From contig NZ_FNAJ01000007.1 of the NCBI RefSeq assembly GCF_900101905.1, positions 186,001 to 250,000 on the forward strand: DNA of 64,000 nucleotides. The letters run 5' to 3'. The notes beneath the pieces were generated by a model. The model was given only the letters and a program-made list of their open reading frames with translations. It was not told where the DNA came from and did not search any database. Positions 52,555 to 60,790 of the stretch are shown piece by piece. The stretch is from Myxococcus virescens (GTDB lineage: Bacteria > Myxococcota > Myxococcia > Myxococcales > Myxococcaceae). The position numbers and the translations under genes are program-made. Position 1 is the first letter of the stretch. The number at the start of each line of letters is the position of its first letter.

Positions 52555-53847
52555 TCATCCTGCATCAGTTATCCGAACACCCACCCTGGACAACTGGCGC
52601 CAGAACCCAGGAAAGCTCTTTTCCACGCACTCTGGACCGGTGAGTGTCAGCGGCGTGCCGGACAGGACACACAGTGTCGCAGCGGTCATCGCGAGACGAT
52701 GGTCTCCCTCGCTGCTCATCTCGAAGCCCGAAGGTGGCGTGCGGGGTGGCTGGATCAGCAGCCTTTCTCCTTGGAGCTCCGTGTTTCCGCCGAACGCCTT
52801 CACGAGCGTCCGGATGCCTTCGAGACGGTCGCTCTCCTTGACGCGGAGGATGCCCACCTCCGTGAGCGTGGAGGGCGCCGGAAGCACGCAGGCGAGCGCG
52901 GCCAGCGTGGGGAGCAGGTCCGGACATTCCTCGCCGGAGGCGCGAAGGCCCCCTGAAAGCTGGCCTTCCACCTTGAGCGTGAAGGGAGCGTCCGCGGGCA
53001 CCGCGCGCAGGCCCACCTGCTCAATCAACCGGACAATGGCGTCGTCCGGGTGGGCACTGCCCGTGTCCGCGCGCACCACGGTGCCGCCCGTCTTCCACGC
53101 CACCAGCAGCAGGTAGCCCAGGGACGACCAATCCCCCGGGAGCGTGGGGACGGCCGGGGGCGCCGCATACCCGGCCACCGTGTAGCTCGACGGGGAGCGC
53201 TGGACGTCGAAGCCGAAGCGGCTCAGCCACGTGAGGGTCAGCTCCAGGTAGCCCGCACTGGTGAGGGGCCCGTCAATCTCCACGCGCCAGGGGCGGCGCT
53301 CGCGCAGGTACAGCGCCGCGCAGCCCAGCAGCAGGCTGGAGGCGTACTGGCTGCTCTGGGCGCCCGGCACGCGGAACACGGGAGAGACGTTCGACGTGTC
53401 ACGGGGCGCGCGCAGCTCCACCGGCCAGGGCGTGCCCTCAGTGAGCGTGAGGCCCGCGGGACCCAGGGCCTCGCGCAGGGACGTGAAGAGCGGGCCGTGG
53501 GGCCGCTCGCCCAGGCGGGGCGTGCCAGTGAAACGCGCCTGTGCGCCGGGCGTCACCGCCGCCTGGGTGGCCAGGATGCGGAAGGGCGCGCCGCCGTCCG
53601 CGCAGTCGATGTCGCGCACGGCATCCGGAGGCAGACGCAGGGCCTCGACGCCCTGGCGCAGCACGCGCACGTCGGCGGGGAGGTCCTCGTCCGCCTCGGC
53701 CTGCACCGAGGGCAGCGGCCACGAGCCCGTGAGGTGCCCTAGCACCAGCGTCCGCTGCGCGTCCGACTTGGACACCGGCGGGGTGAGGGGCGCGGCGTGC
53801 AGCGCGGAGGGGTCCACCACGATACGGGAAGCCTTCGCCGTGCTCAT
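52555..53847 (-). CDS. aroA: 3-phosphoshikimate 1-carboxyvinyltransferase (EPSP synthase)
   Basis: 430 residues from ATG 53847, overlapping the aroB stop (ATGA). It transfers enolpyruvate to shikimate 3-phosphate. Recognisable motifs: the substrate lysine PVSKSDAQR, ERPHGPL, PGDWSSLGY, the catalytic Asp in ECPDLLPTL, the catalytic Glu in RVKESDRLEG and GDHRLAMT. The usual phosphate motif N-x-G-T-x-x-R is replaced by DGGAPFR, so the sequence diverges at the PEP/inhibitor-binding loop. Last gene of the seven-gene aro operon. Confidence 0.9.
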   Translation of the reverse strand: MSTAKASRIVVDPSALHAAPLTPPVSKSDAQRTLVLGHLTGSWPLPSVQAEADEDLPADVRVLRQGVEALRLPPDAVRDIDCADGGAPFRILATQAAVTPGAQARFTGTPRLGERPHGPLFTSLREALGPAGLTLTEGTPWPVELRAPRDTSNVSPVFRVPGAQSSQYASSLLLGCAALYLRERRPWRVEIDGPLTSAGYLELTLTWLSRFGFDVQRSPSSYTVAGYAAPPAVPTLPGDWSSLGYLLLVAWKTGGTVVRADTGSAHPDDAIVRLIEQVGLRAVPADAPFTLKVEGQLSGGLRASGEECPDLLPTLAALACVLPAPSTLTEVGILRVKESDRLEGIRTLVKAFGGNTELQGERLLIQPPRTPPSGFEMSSEGDHRLAMTAATLCVLSGTPLTLTGPECVEKSFPGFWRQLSRVGVRITDAG

Positions 53848-54914
53848 GGTCGCACCCCCTTCGTCCACGCGGGCCACAAGGCACGCCAGCCGGGTTCGTC
53901 CACGTCGCGTACCTCGGTGGCGCCAATGGCCGTCAGCAGCACCATGCGCAGCTCGCCCTTGGCGCCGGCCTTCTTGTCGGCGGTGAGCAGCGCCAGCACG
54001 TCCTTCATCGGCGCGCGGCGGAGCAGGGCGGCGGCGCGCTCGCGGCCCTGCACGCCGGGGCCATTGGCCAGGGCGGCTTCGACCTCGGCGGCCACGGGCT
54101 CCGGGGTCACGCCCAGGTGACGGCCCACGTCCAGGGCCAGCAGCATGCCCAGACCCACGCCGTCACCGTGGGACAGCTTGAAGCGGGACACGCTCTCCAG
54201 CACGTGGCCGAAGGTGTGGCCGAAGTTGAGCACCCGGCGCAGCCCCGTGTGCTCGTACGGGTCCTGCGCGCAGATGCGCTCCTTGAGGGCGCGGGCGTCC
54301 TTCACGAGCTTCGCGAGCGCGGGCGGCTTGCGCACGTAGCGGCGGAAGCGCGGCGCGTCGAGGCTGACCACCATCTTCCAGGCCTCCAGCGCGCCCTCGC
54401 GGCGCTGCGCATCGGAGAGCGTGTCGAAGAACTCGGGGCACACCCAGCCTTCGTCCGCGTAGTGGAAGACGCCGGCCGGGTTCTTCACCACGCGCCCGCG
54501 CACCGTCATGTCGACAGCGCCCTTGCCGCCGACGCTGCTGTCTACCGCCGCCAGCAGCGTGGTGGGGACCTGCACCAGGCGCACGCCGCGCTTGAGGACA
54601 TGCGCGGCCACGGTGGAGACGTCACCGATGGTGCCGCCGCCCACGGCCACGAGCGTGCCGGAGCGCGGAAGGGCCAGGCCGTTGGCCAGGACCTTCTCCA
54701 GCGCGGTGAACGTCTTGGCGCTCTCGCCGCCGGTGAGCTGGATGATGGCGCGGGGGCTGCGCGCCTCCAGGGTGGGGATGAGGGTGGGGTGGAGCTTCGC
54801 GACGGTCCGGTCCACCACCGCCACGCTGCCCTCGGGCAGGTTCCTGGCGAGGCGGGCGAAGGTGCCCCAGCGGTCGGACGGCGGACGGTAGGCCCCGGGG
54901 GGAAGAGCACTCAT
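53844..54914 (-). CDS. aroB: 3-dehydroquinate synthase
   Basis: 356 residues from ATG 54914, overlapping aroC by four bases. It cyclises DAHP to dehydroquinate with NAD and zinc. Motifs: GGESAKTFTALEKVL, VGGGTIGDVSTVAA, PTTLLAAVDSSVGGKGAVD, LKERICAQDPYE and the zinc-binding LNFGHTFGHVLE and SHGDGVGLGM. Slightly divergent from the common form but all metal and NAD motifs are kept. Confidence 0.95.
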   Translation of the reverse strand: MSALPPGAYRPPSDRWGTFARLARNLPEGSVAVVDRTVAKLHPTLIPTLEARSPRAIIQLTGGESAKTFTALEKVLANGLALPRSGTLVAVGGGTIGDVSTVAAHVLKRGVRLVQVPTTLLAAVDSSVGGKGAVDMTVRGRVVKNPAGVFHYADEGWVCPEFFDTLSDAQRREGALEAWKMVVSLDAPRFRRYVRKPPALAKLVKDARALKERICAQDPYEHTGLRRVLNFGHTFGHVLESVSRFKLSHGDGVGLGMLLALDVGRHLGVTPEPVAAEVEAALANGPGVQGRERAAALLRRAPMKDVLALLTADKKAGAKGELRMVLLTAIGATEVRDVDEPGWRALWPAWTKGVRP

Positions 54915-55930
54915 GGCGCGTGGGGCCTCGCGTTGAGGTGGAGGACGAGGTCGGCGATGACGAGCGACACCATGGCCTCCAGCACCGGGACGGCCCGGGG
55001 CATGATGCACGGGTCGTGACGGCCACCCTTCGCGTGCTCCTGCAGTGTCGCGGGCGGCTTGAAGAAGGTGCGGATCTGCATCGGCTCACCGTTGGCGAGC
55101 CCGCCCTGGATGCCGCCGTACGCGTCCTTCACGGCGTGGAACTGGATGCCGGGCTGGCCAATGCGCTCGAGCAGGTCCGGCGGACCCCAGACGACGCCCG
55201 TGACGGCGCCGATGCTGCCCAGGGCCTGCGCGATGCGCGCCTTGAGCTTGCCGAAGATGGGCTCGCCCAGACCCACGGGCAGGCCCTCCACGCGTACGTC
55301 AATGGCGCCGCCCAGGCTGTCGCCCGCCTCCTTCGCGGTGAGGATGCGCTGGGACATCTCGTCGCGGATGGCGGCGTCCGGGCAGCGCGTGGCGTGGGCG
55401 TCCACCTGCGCGCGGGTGAGTCCCGGCGCGGGCACCGCGGCCACCAGATTGCCCACCTGGGACACGTAGGCGACGGTGCGGATGGAAGGCACGTCCCGGG
55501 CGAGGTACGCCTCGGCGATGGCGCCGCCGATGACGCGGCAGAGCGTCTCGCGCCCGCTGGTGCGCCCGCCTCCGCGGTGGTCACGGTGCTTGAAGCGCTC
55601 GCGCCACACTGCGTCCGCGTGGCCGGGCCGGTCCTCGGCCTTCAGCTTCTCGTAGTCCACCGAGCGCTGGTTGGTGTTGCGCACGATGGCGGCGATGGGC
55701 GTCCCCAGCGTCTTGTCCTCGAAGACGCCGGACAGGATTTCCACCTGGTCCGGTTCGCTGCGCGCGGTGGTGATGGTGGACTGGCCGGGACGCCGACGGT
55801 CCAGCGCGACTTGAATCTGCTCGCGCGTCAGGGGCACGCCGGCGGGGCAGCCATCCAGGATGGCGCCGAGCGCGGGCCCGTGGCTCTCTCCAAACGTCGT
55901 CAGGCGAAACAGTTCGCCGAAGGTATTCAT
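54911..55930 (-). CDS. aroC: Chorismate synthase
   Basis: 339 residues from ATG 55930, overlapping the stop of the fused gene upstream. It makes chorismate from EPSP with reduced FMN. Motifs: FGESHGPALGAILDG, RRRPGQSTITTAR, RPGHADAVW, the signature RGGGRTSGRETLCRV, and the C-terminal GGRHDPCIMPRAVPVLEAM. It makes the precursor that the divergent menF gene product consumes. Confidence 0.97.
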   Translation of the reverse strand: MNTFGELFRLTTFGESHGPALGAILDGCPAGVPLTREQIQVALDRRRPGQSTITTARSEPDQVEILSGVFEDKTLGTPIAAIVRNTNQRSVDYEKLKAEDRPGHADAVWRERFKHRDHRGGGRTSGRETLCRVIGGAIAEAYLARDVPSIRTVAYVSQVGNLVAAVPAPGLTRAQVDAHATRCPDAAIRDEMSQRILTAKEAGDSLGGAIDVRVEGLPVGLGEPIFGKLKARIAQALGSIGAVTGVVWGPPDLLERIGQPGIQFHAVKDAYGGIQGGLANGEPMQIRTFFKPPATLQEHAKGGRHDPCIMPRAVPVLEAMVSLVIADLVLHLNARPHAP

Positions 55931-57198
55931 GTCGCGGACTCCCAGAGTTGGCGCTGACGCCGGGCTTGCGCGATGAACCACGCCGCACCCAGCAGGACCG
56001 GAGTACCGCCGCGTCGGACAATCTCCGCGGCGATGCGCCGACCCGGGGCTCCGTAGGCGATGACCGCCACACGGGCCCCGTCGAAGCGCAGGTCGTCAGG
56101 AGCGGGCACCCTATCGGGCCAGGTCCAGACGCCCGCCCCTGTGAGAGGCGCCTGGATGTCGGCGCGTCGCAAGACGCGCAAGTCGCAGCTCAGCTCCGCC
56201 GCCACGGACCGGAGCGCCGAGGTGGCGCCACCGTCCCCCAGGACGAAGACTTCGCGAGCCCCGAGCCGCTCGAGCACCGTGCGGGCCCCGAACGTGTCGG
56301 TATTGAAGGCTTCCCACCGGCCGCCCCGGCGGACCAGTGTGTTGATGGCGTCCAGCGAGGACCCCGTGTGCTTCGCCAGCCGCAGCTTGAAGGGGCTGGT
56401 GACGGCGAAGCCTCCGTAGTGAGGCAGGAGCGCGTCCACTACGGCCTCCACCGGCCCGTCCTCCGGAAGGTCGATGCGGTCGAAGGGCTGACGGTGGATG
56501 CGGGGCGAGCGCGAGTGGACGATGGACGTCCCCAGGATTCCCAGCCGCAGCGGCGGCGCCACCGTGGACCGGTCCGCGCCGCGCAGCGCTCGCACGGCGT
56601 CGTCCAGCAGCCGCTGGCCGGGCGCCGCGACCCAGGCGCCTCCCGCCGCGACGTAGTCCAACACGTTGTTCTGGGCGAGCAGCGCCCGCGTGGGCAACGC
56701 CACCGCGCCCATGCCCAGCACCGTGACACGCGTGGCACCGAAGCGCTCCACCATCCGCCGCTGCGTCTCCAGCAGTGTGACGAGGTGGGCCGGGTCCGTC
56801 ATCGGCTCCACGTGCTTCACCAGGGCGTCGGCGGGCAGCTCACGCTCCCACAACTGGAGCGCCTCCTCCGTGGAGAGCTGCCGGCTCGCGTGGTGCGACG
56901 CGAGCAGCTTTCCCGGAGGTGCCGCCAGCGAGGCCTGCTGCCCCGACGCGTCCATCAAATCCCTGTCCACGCGCCAGGCCGCGGCCACCCAGGTCGCGGG
57001 CAGCGGCTTGCCCCGCTCGGAGACGAGCAGCGGCAGCACCGCCGCCAGCGCCTCGGGCGAGATGGCGTCAGGGGCGTGCAGGTCCGTGCGGATTTCCAGG
57101 ACGTCCGCCCCACGGCGCTGGCCGTCACGCGCGAAGCGGACAGCGTCTTCGCCGAGCAGGGTGGGGGGCAGGGTGACGACGCGCCGGGCGGGCGTCAC
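55927..57198 (-). CDS. Bifunctional 3-dehydroquinate dehydratase / shikimate dehydrogenase
   Basis: 423 residues from GTG 57198, overlapping the shikimate kinase stop. The N-terminal half is a type I dehydroquinase: VLEIRTD, LLASHHASRQ with the catalytic His, ALVKHVEPMTD with the Schiff-base Lys, and PTRALL and AAPGQ near its end. The stretch corresponding to T-x-R-x-x-x-E-G-G is degenerate. The C-terminal half is shikimate dehydrogenase: GILGTSIVHSRSPRIHR, VTSPFK, DAINTLV and NTDTFG plus the NADP loop LGDGGAT. Plants and Chlamydia have the same fusion. Two successive pathway steps are joined. Confidence 0.87.
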   Translation of the reverse strand: MTPARRVVTLPPTLLGEDAVRFARDGQRRGADVLEIRTDLHAPDAISPEALAAVLPLLVSERGKPLPATWVAAAWRVDRDLMDASGQQASLAAPPGKLLASHHASRQLSTEEALQLWERELPADALVKHVEPMTDPAHLVTLLETQRRMVERFGATRVTVLGMGAVALPTRALLAQNNVLDYVAAGGAWVAAPGQRLLDDAVRALRGADRSTVAPPLRLGILGTSIVHSRSPRIHRQPFDRIDLPEDGPVEAVVDALLPHYGGFAVTSPFKLRLAKHTGSSLDAINTLVRRGGRWEAFNTDTFGARTVLERLGAREVFVLGDGGATSALRSVAAELSCDLRVLRRADIQAPLTGAGVWTWPDRVPAPDDLRFDGARVAVIAYGAPGRRIAAEIVRRGGTPVLLGAAWFIAQARRQRQLWESAT

Positions 57199-57797
57199 AG
57201 GGGCACCTCGGGGGCAAGGCAGCCGCGGAGGAAGTCCTCCAGGGCCACGGTGGGGACGCGGGCGTGCAGCACCTCGCGCTCATGGAACACCGCGGACAAT
57301 TCTTCTTCGAGCGACACGTCGGCGCGCAGCCGCGGGCGCGTCCGGTCCGTGAGCAGCCGTGCACGGTAGGTGTCGAAACAGATGGGGACGACCAGGGTGA
57401 AGTGCCCGGTCAGCGCGTCGGGGTGGTGCGACAGGAAACCGCCTCCCACGGCCACCAGCCCTCCGGCCGGCAGTTCTTGCAGGGCGCGGCGTTCAGCGGC
57501 CCGGAACTCCTGCGGCGCTTCCGCCACCCATCTGCGCAGCGGGCGCCCGTGCAGGCGTTCCAGGTGCGCGTCCAGGTCCAGACCGGGGCGCGCGAGCATG
57601 CGGGCCACGATGGGCAAGAGGCGCGACTTGCCCGCGCTCCGGTGGCCGGCGAGCACCACCGTCTGTCCGGAGCCGGGGAGCGGGGAGGGGCCCGGGCGGG
57701 CTACCGCCTCCCTCAGGCCCGGCGCGAGCCGGGGATCCACCGAGGCGAGAATCTGTTCAACGAGGTGTCGCCGCTCCTCAGCGGACGGTGCCGACAT
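57195..57797 (-). CDS. Shikimate kinase-like protein
   Basis: 200 residues from ATG 57797, overlapping menG by 20 bases. P-loop AGHRSAGKSRL, then LDLDAHLERLHGRPLRRWV, FRAAERRAL and VAVGGGFLSHH, which correspond to the shikimate-binding Asp, Arg and Gly-Gly motifs; RTRPRL is the lid arginine region. An N-terminal extension of about 45 residues precedes the P-loop. Position in the aro operon and motifs identify it as the shikimate kinase of the pathway, although the kinase motifs are somewhat divergent. Confidence 0.83.
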   Translation of the reverse strand: MSAPSAEERRHLVEQILASVDPRLAPGLREAVARPGPSPLPGSGQTVVLAGHRSAGKSRLLPIVARMLARPGLDLDAHLERLHGRPLRRWVAEAPQEFRAAERRALQELPAGGLVAVGGGFLSHHPDALTGHFTLVVPICFDTYRARLLTDRTRPRLRADVSLEEELSAVFHEREVLHARVPTVALEDFLRGCLAPEVPL

Positions 57798-58467
57798 AGA
57801 CGTAGGCGGTGCCGAACGTGAGCGCATGCGCGGACTTTGCCGCGTAGGCCCCGGACTGGTCCATCAACTCCAGGAACTTGTCACCGGCTGGGAAGGCGGC
57901 GGACGTCTTGGGCAGGTACTGGTACGCGGCGCGGTTGCCCGTCAGCAGCCCTCCAATCGTGGGCATCACCGTCTTGCTGTAGAAGCGGAACAAGGCCCCG
58001 AAGGCACCCGTGGGCTGGCCGAACTCCAGCACCACGACGTGGCCACCGGGCCGGACCACCCGAGCCATCTCCTTCAGGCACTTCACCGGGTCATCCACGT
58101 TGCGGATGCCGAACGAGATGGAGGCCACGTCGAAGCTGTCGGCCGCGAAGGGCAGGTCCATCGCGTCGGCCACCTGGAAGTCCACCTGGAGGCCCTCCTT
58201 CTCCGCCTTGGCGGGGGCACTCTCCAGCATCTCCGGGCAGAAATCCGTGCCCACGACACGGCCGGACACGCCCACCTTGCGCTTGAAGGCCAGGGCCAGA
58301 TCGCCAGTGCCCGAAGCGCAGTCGAGGACGCGGTCTCCTTCCTTCGCGGTGCTGAGCCGGACGGCCTTCCGGCGCCACAGCCGGTGGATGCCGAACGAGA
58401 GGACCTCATTCGTCACGTCGTACTTCGTGGCGATGGAAGAGAACATCTCACGGACTTCAGTGCTCAT
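57778..58467 (-). CDS. menG: Demethylmenaquinone methyltransferase
   Basis: 229 residues from ATG 58467. Family UbiE/MenG: MFSSIATKYDVTNEVLSFG, the SAM motif LDCASGTGDLALAF, TDFCPEMLESA, DAMDLPFAADSFDVASISFGIRNVDD and RPGGHVVVLEFGQP. It performs the final methylation of menaquinone. It is unusual in sitting inside the aro operon, opposite the men operon. The start overlaps the DAHP synthase stop (ATGA). Confidence 0.95.
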   Translation of the reverse strand: MSTEVREMFSSIATKYDVTNEVLSFGIHRLWRRKAVRLSTAKEGDRVLDCASGTGDLALAFKRKVGVSGRVVGTDFCPEMLESAPAKAEKEGLQVDFQVADAMDLPFAADSFDVASISFGIRNVDDPVKCLKEMARVVRPGGHVVVLEFGQPTGAFGALFRFYSKTVMPTIGGLLTGNRAAYQYLPKTSAAFPAGDKFLELMDQSGAYAAKSAHALTFGTAYVYVGTVR

Positions 58468-59375
58468 CGCGCCCTCACGACCTGGGCCGGGCTTTCCGGC
58501 CGCCAAAGGTGTCGGTCCACCGCGTCTAGCACGGCTGGCAGCCGTCGCATCAACGTCTCGAAGCGTTCAGGCGTCAGGGCCTGGTGCCCATCGCACATGG
58601 CCTGCTCGGGCTTCGGGTGGACTTCAATCAACAATCCGTCCGCCCCCGCGGCCGCGGCCGCCAGCGACATGGGGAGGATGAGCGCCGGGTCGCCCGTCGC
58701 ATGGGACGGGTCGACGATGACGGGCAGGTGGGAGCGCTGCTTCGCCCAGGCCACCGCCGCCAGGTCCAGCGTGTTGCGCAGCTCCGTCTCGAAGGTGCGG
58801 ATGCCGCGCTCGCACAGCATCACCTTTTCGTTGCCGCCGTCGAGGATGTACTCGGCGGCCAGCAGCCACTCCTGCAACGTGGCTGACAGGCCTCGTTTGA
58901 GCAGCACGGGCTTGCGCACCTTCCCCAGTGCCCGCAGCAGCGAGTAGTTCTGCATGTTGCGAGCACCCACCTGGAGGATGTCCGTGGACTCCTCCATGAG
59001 GGGAATCTGCGCCGACTCCATCACCTCACTGATGATGGGCATGCCGTGGCGGCGCCCGGCCTCCGCCAGGACGTGCAGGCCCGGCTCGCCCATGCCCTGG
59101 AATGCGTAGGGACTGGTGCGAGGCTTGAATACGCCACCGCGCAGGACATGGGCACCCGCGGCGGCCACCACCGAGGCGGCGTGCTGCACCTGCTCCGCGC
59201 CTTCCACCGCGCAGGGGCCAGCCATGACGACGAACCCGGGGCCTCCGACTTCCACGGGGCCCACTCGCACGCGAGTGCCTTCGGGCCGCTCCACGCGAAG
59301 CACCCGCAGCGCGCCCGGGGCCCGTCCGGACCCGGCTGGTTCGTCTGGCCGCTTGCCTCCCACGGACCCTCCCAT
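58464..59375 (-). CDS. 3-deoxy-7-phosphoheptulonate (DAHP) synthase
   Basis: 303 residues from ATG 59375. It starts the shikimate pathway by condensing PEP and erythrose 4-phosphate. Type I-beta sequence: VVMAGPCAVEGAEQVQ, RGGVFKPRTSPYAFQG, ISEVMESAQIP, ILQVGARNMQNYSLL, PVLLKRGLSAT, LCERGIRTFE and PVIVDPSHATG. A 40-residue N-terminus lacks an ACT regulatory domain, so feedback control is not obvious. First gene of the operon; its start lies 5 bases from a perfect 9-bp palindrome. Confidence 0.95.
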   Translation of the reverse strand: MGGSVGGKRPDEPAGSGRAPGALRVLRVERPEGTRVRVGPVEVGGPGFVVMAGPCAVEGAEQVQHAASVVAAAGAHVLRGGVFKPRTSPYAFQGMGEPGLHVLAEAGRRHGMPIISEVMESAQIPLMEESTDILQVGARNMQNYSLLRALGKVRKPVLLKRGLSATLQEWLLAAEYILDGGNEKVMLCERGIRTFETELRNTLDLAAVAWAKQRSHLPVIVDPSHATGDPALILPMSLAAAAAGADGLLIEVHPKPEQAMCDGHQALTPERFETLMRRLPAVLDAVDRHLWRPESPAQVVRAR

Positions 59376-59379
59376 TCAT

Positions 59380-59403
59380 GGAGTTCAAGAGGTTTTGAAC
59401 TCC
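59380..59403. promoter_or_regulatory. Perfect 9-bp inverted repeat between aro and men operons
   Basis: GGAGTTCAA and TTGAACTCC flank a 6-base centre (GAGGTT). It lies directly in front of the DAHP synthase start (59375) and about 75 bases upstream of menF. Its position, at the shared regulatory region of two divergent operons of one pathway, makes it a strong operator candidate; the palindrome half GTTCAA is LexA-like in style only. The left arm overlaps the likely ribosome binding region of the DAHP synthase gene. Confidence 0.6.
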
Positions 59404-59448
59404 TTGGTGCATGTATAGCCGAGATGGCTTAGAAGACAACCGAAGGTG

Positions 59449-59461
59449 ATTGCGACGCAAT
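59449..59461. promoter_or_regulatory. Inverted repeat ATTGCG-A-CGCAAT upstream of menF
   Basis: A perfect 6-bp inverted repeat with a single central base, ending 18 bases before the menF start. Being so close to the start, it could act as an operator or leader structure. Weaker evidence than the 9-bp repeat. Confidence 0.35.
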
Positions 59462-59479
59462 TGCCGATGAGGAACGCTG

Positions 59480-60790
59480 ATGAAGACGCACACTCCCGTT
59501 GAGAGCCAGCGCTGGGTGGCCGGAATGACGCCCCTTGCGGTGGTGGATCCGCTCGCGGGTGCGGACGTATTGGGCGTTCCGACCGTCTACTGGGAGCGTC
59601 CGCTGGCGCAGGACGCAGCGGCGGGGTGGGGTGAGGCGGCGGTGGTGGAGGCGCAGGACGCCTCCGACATTCCTGACGTGCTGGCCTCGCTGGGCCGCAC
59701 GCAGGTGCGCTGGCTGGGCGAAGCCCCGGAGTCGATGCCGGGCCCCTGGTTTGGCGGCATCCGTTTCGGTGACTCGGGCACGGTGGACACGGCGTGGGCG
59801 TCGCACGGTGTGACGCGCTGGACGCTGCCCGAAGTGCTGGTGTTCCGCACGGCGCGCGGCGCGTGCGTGGTGGCGTTCGCGCAGGAAGGCCGCGGGGGTG
59901 AGGACCTGGTGCGCTCGCGGCTGGAGCGCGTCCGTGCCTGCTTCCCGGAGTCGTACCGGCATGCGCGCGGCGAGCCCGTGGAATTGGAGTTGCGCGCGTC
60001 GCGGCCGGACTTCGAGGTGCGGGTGCAGCGCGCGCTGGACGCGATTGCGTCCGGGCACCTCCAGAAGGTGGTGCTGGCGCGCCCGCTGGATGCGGAAGGA
60101 CCCGTGCCCTTTGACGTGGTGGACGTGCTGGCGCGGCTGCGCGAGCAGAATCCCCGCTGCGCCACCTTCCTGTTCCGCGCGCCGGATGACACGTGCTTCC
60201 TGGGCGCGACGCCGGAGACGCTGTGCCGGGTGGACGGTCAGGTGCTGGAGACGGAGGCCCTGGCGGGCACGGCCGCGCCCGGCCAGGCGGACGGGCTGCG
60301 GGGCCATGACAAGAACGTGCGCGAGCACGCGTCCGTGGTGCGCTACCTCGTCACCGCGTTGACGCCGCTGGCGGAGCAGGTGTCGTCGGACGCGGAGCCC
60401 GCGCTGCTGGCCTTGAAGAACGTCGTGCACCTGCGGACGGGGTTTCGCGCCGAGCTGCGGCCGGGGGTGACGCCGGCGCAGGTGGTGGAGGCGCTGCATC
60501 CCACGCCGGCCGTGGGCGGTACGCCCCGTGAGCGCGCACTGTCGTTCCTGGTGGAGCACGAAGGCCTGGACCGTGGGTGGTACGCGGGGCCGGTGGGCTG
60601 GGTGGGGCCTGGGCGGGCGCACCTGATGGTGGCGCTGCGCTCGGCGCGCGTGAAGGGCGCGAAGGCCCGGCTGTTCGTCGGCGTGGGGCTGGTGGCTGGC
60701 TCCAACGCGGACTCGGAGTGGCGGGAGACGGAGATGAAGAGCCTGGCCATGTTGCGGGCCTTGGGAGGCGGGGATGTCGTCCGACGCTAA
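59480..60790 (+). CDS. menF: Isochorismate synthase
   Basis: 436 residues from ATG 59480 (GAGGAA site). A chorismate-utilising enzyme with the C-terminal motif block: QKVVLARPLD, FLFRAPDDTCFLGATPETL, ETEALAGTAAPG, LRGHDKNVREH, LHPTPAVGGTPRE, WYAGPVGWVG and GAGLVAGS-type end (GVGLVAGSNADSEWRETEMK). It diverts chorismate to isochorismate, the first step to menaquinone. It overlaps menD by 17 bases. Confidence 0.95.
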   Translation: MKTHTPVESQRWVAGMTPLAVVDPLAGADVLGVPTVYWERPLAQDAAAGWGEAAVVEAQDASDIPDVLASLGRTQVRWLGEAPESMPGPWFGGIRFGDSGTVDTAWASHGVTRWTLPEVLVFRTARGACVVAFAQEGRGGEDLVRSRLERVRACFPESYRHARGEPVELELRASRPDFEVRVQRALDAIASGHLQKVVLARPLDAEGPVPFDVVDVLARLREQNPRCATFLFRAPDDTCFLGATPETLCRVDGQVLETEALAGTAAPGQADGLRGHDKNVREHASVVRYLVTALTPLAEQVSSDAEPALLALKNVVHLRTGFRAELRPGVTPAQVVEALHPTPAVGGTPRERALSFLVEHEGLDRGWYAGPVGWVGPGRAHLMVALRSARVKGAKARLFVGVGLVAGSNADSEWRETEMKSLAMLRALGGGDVVRR

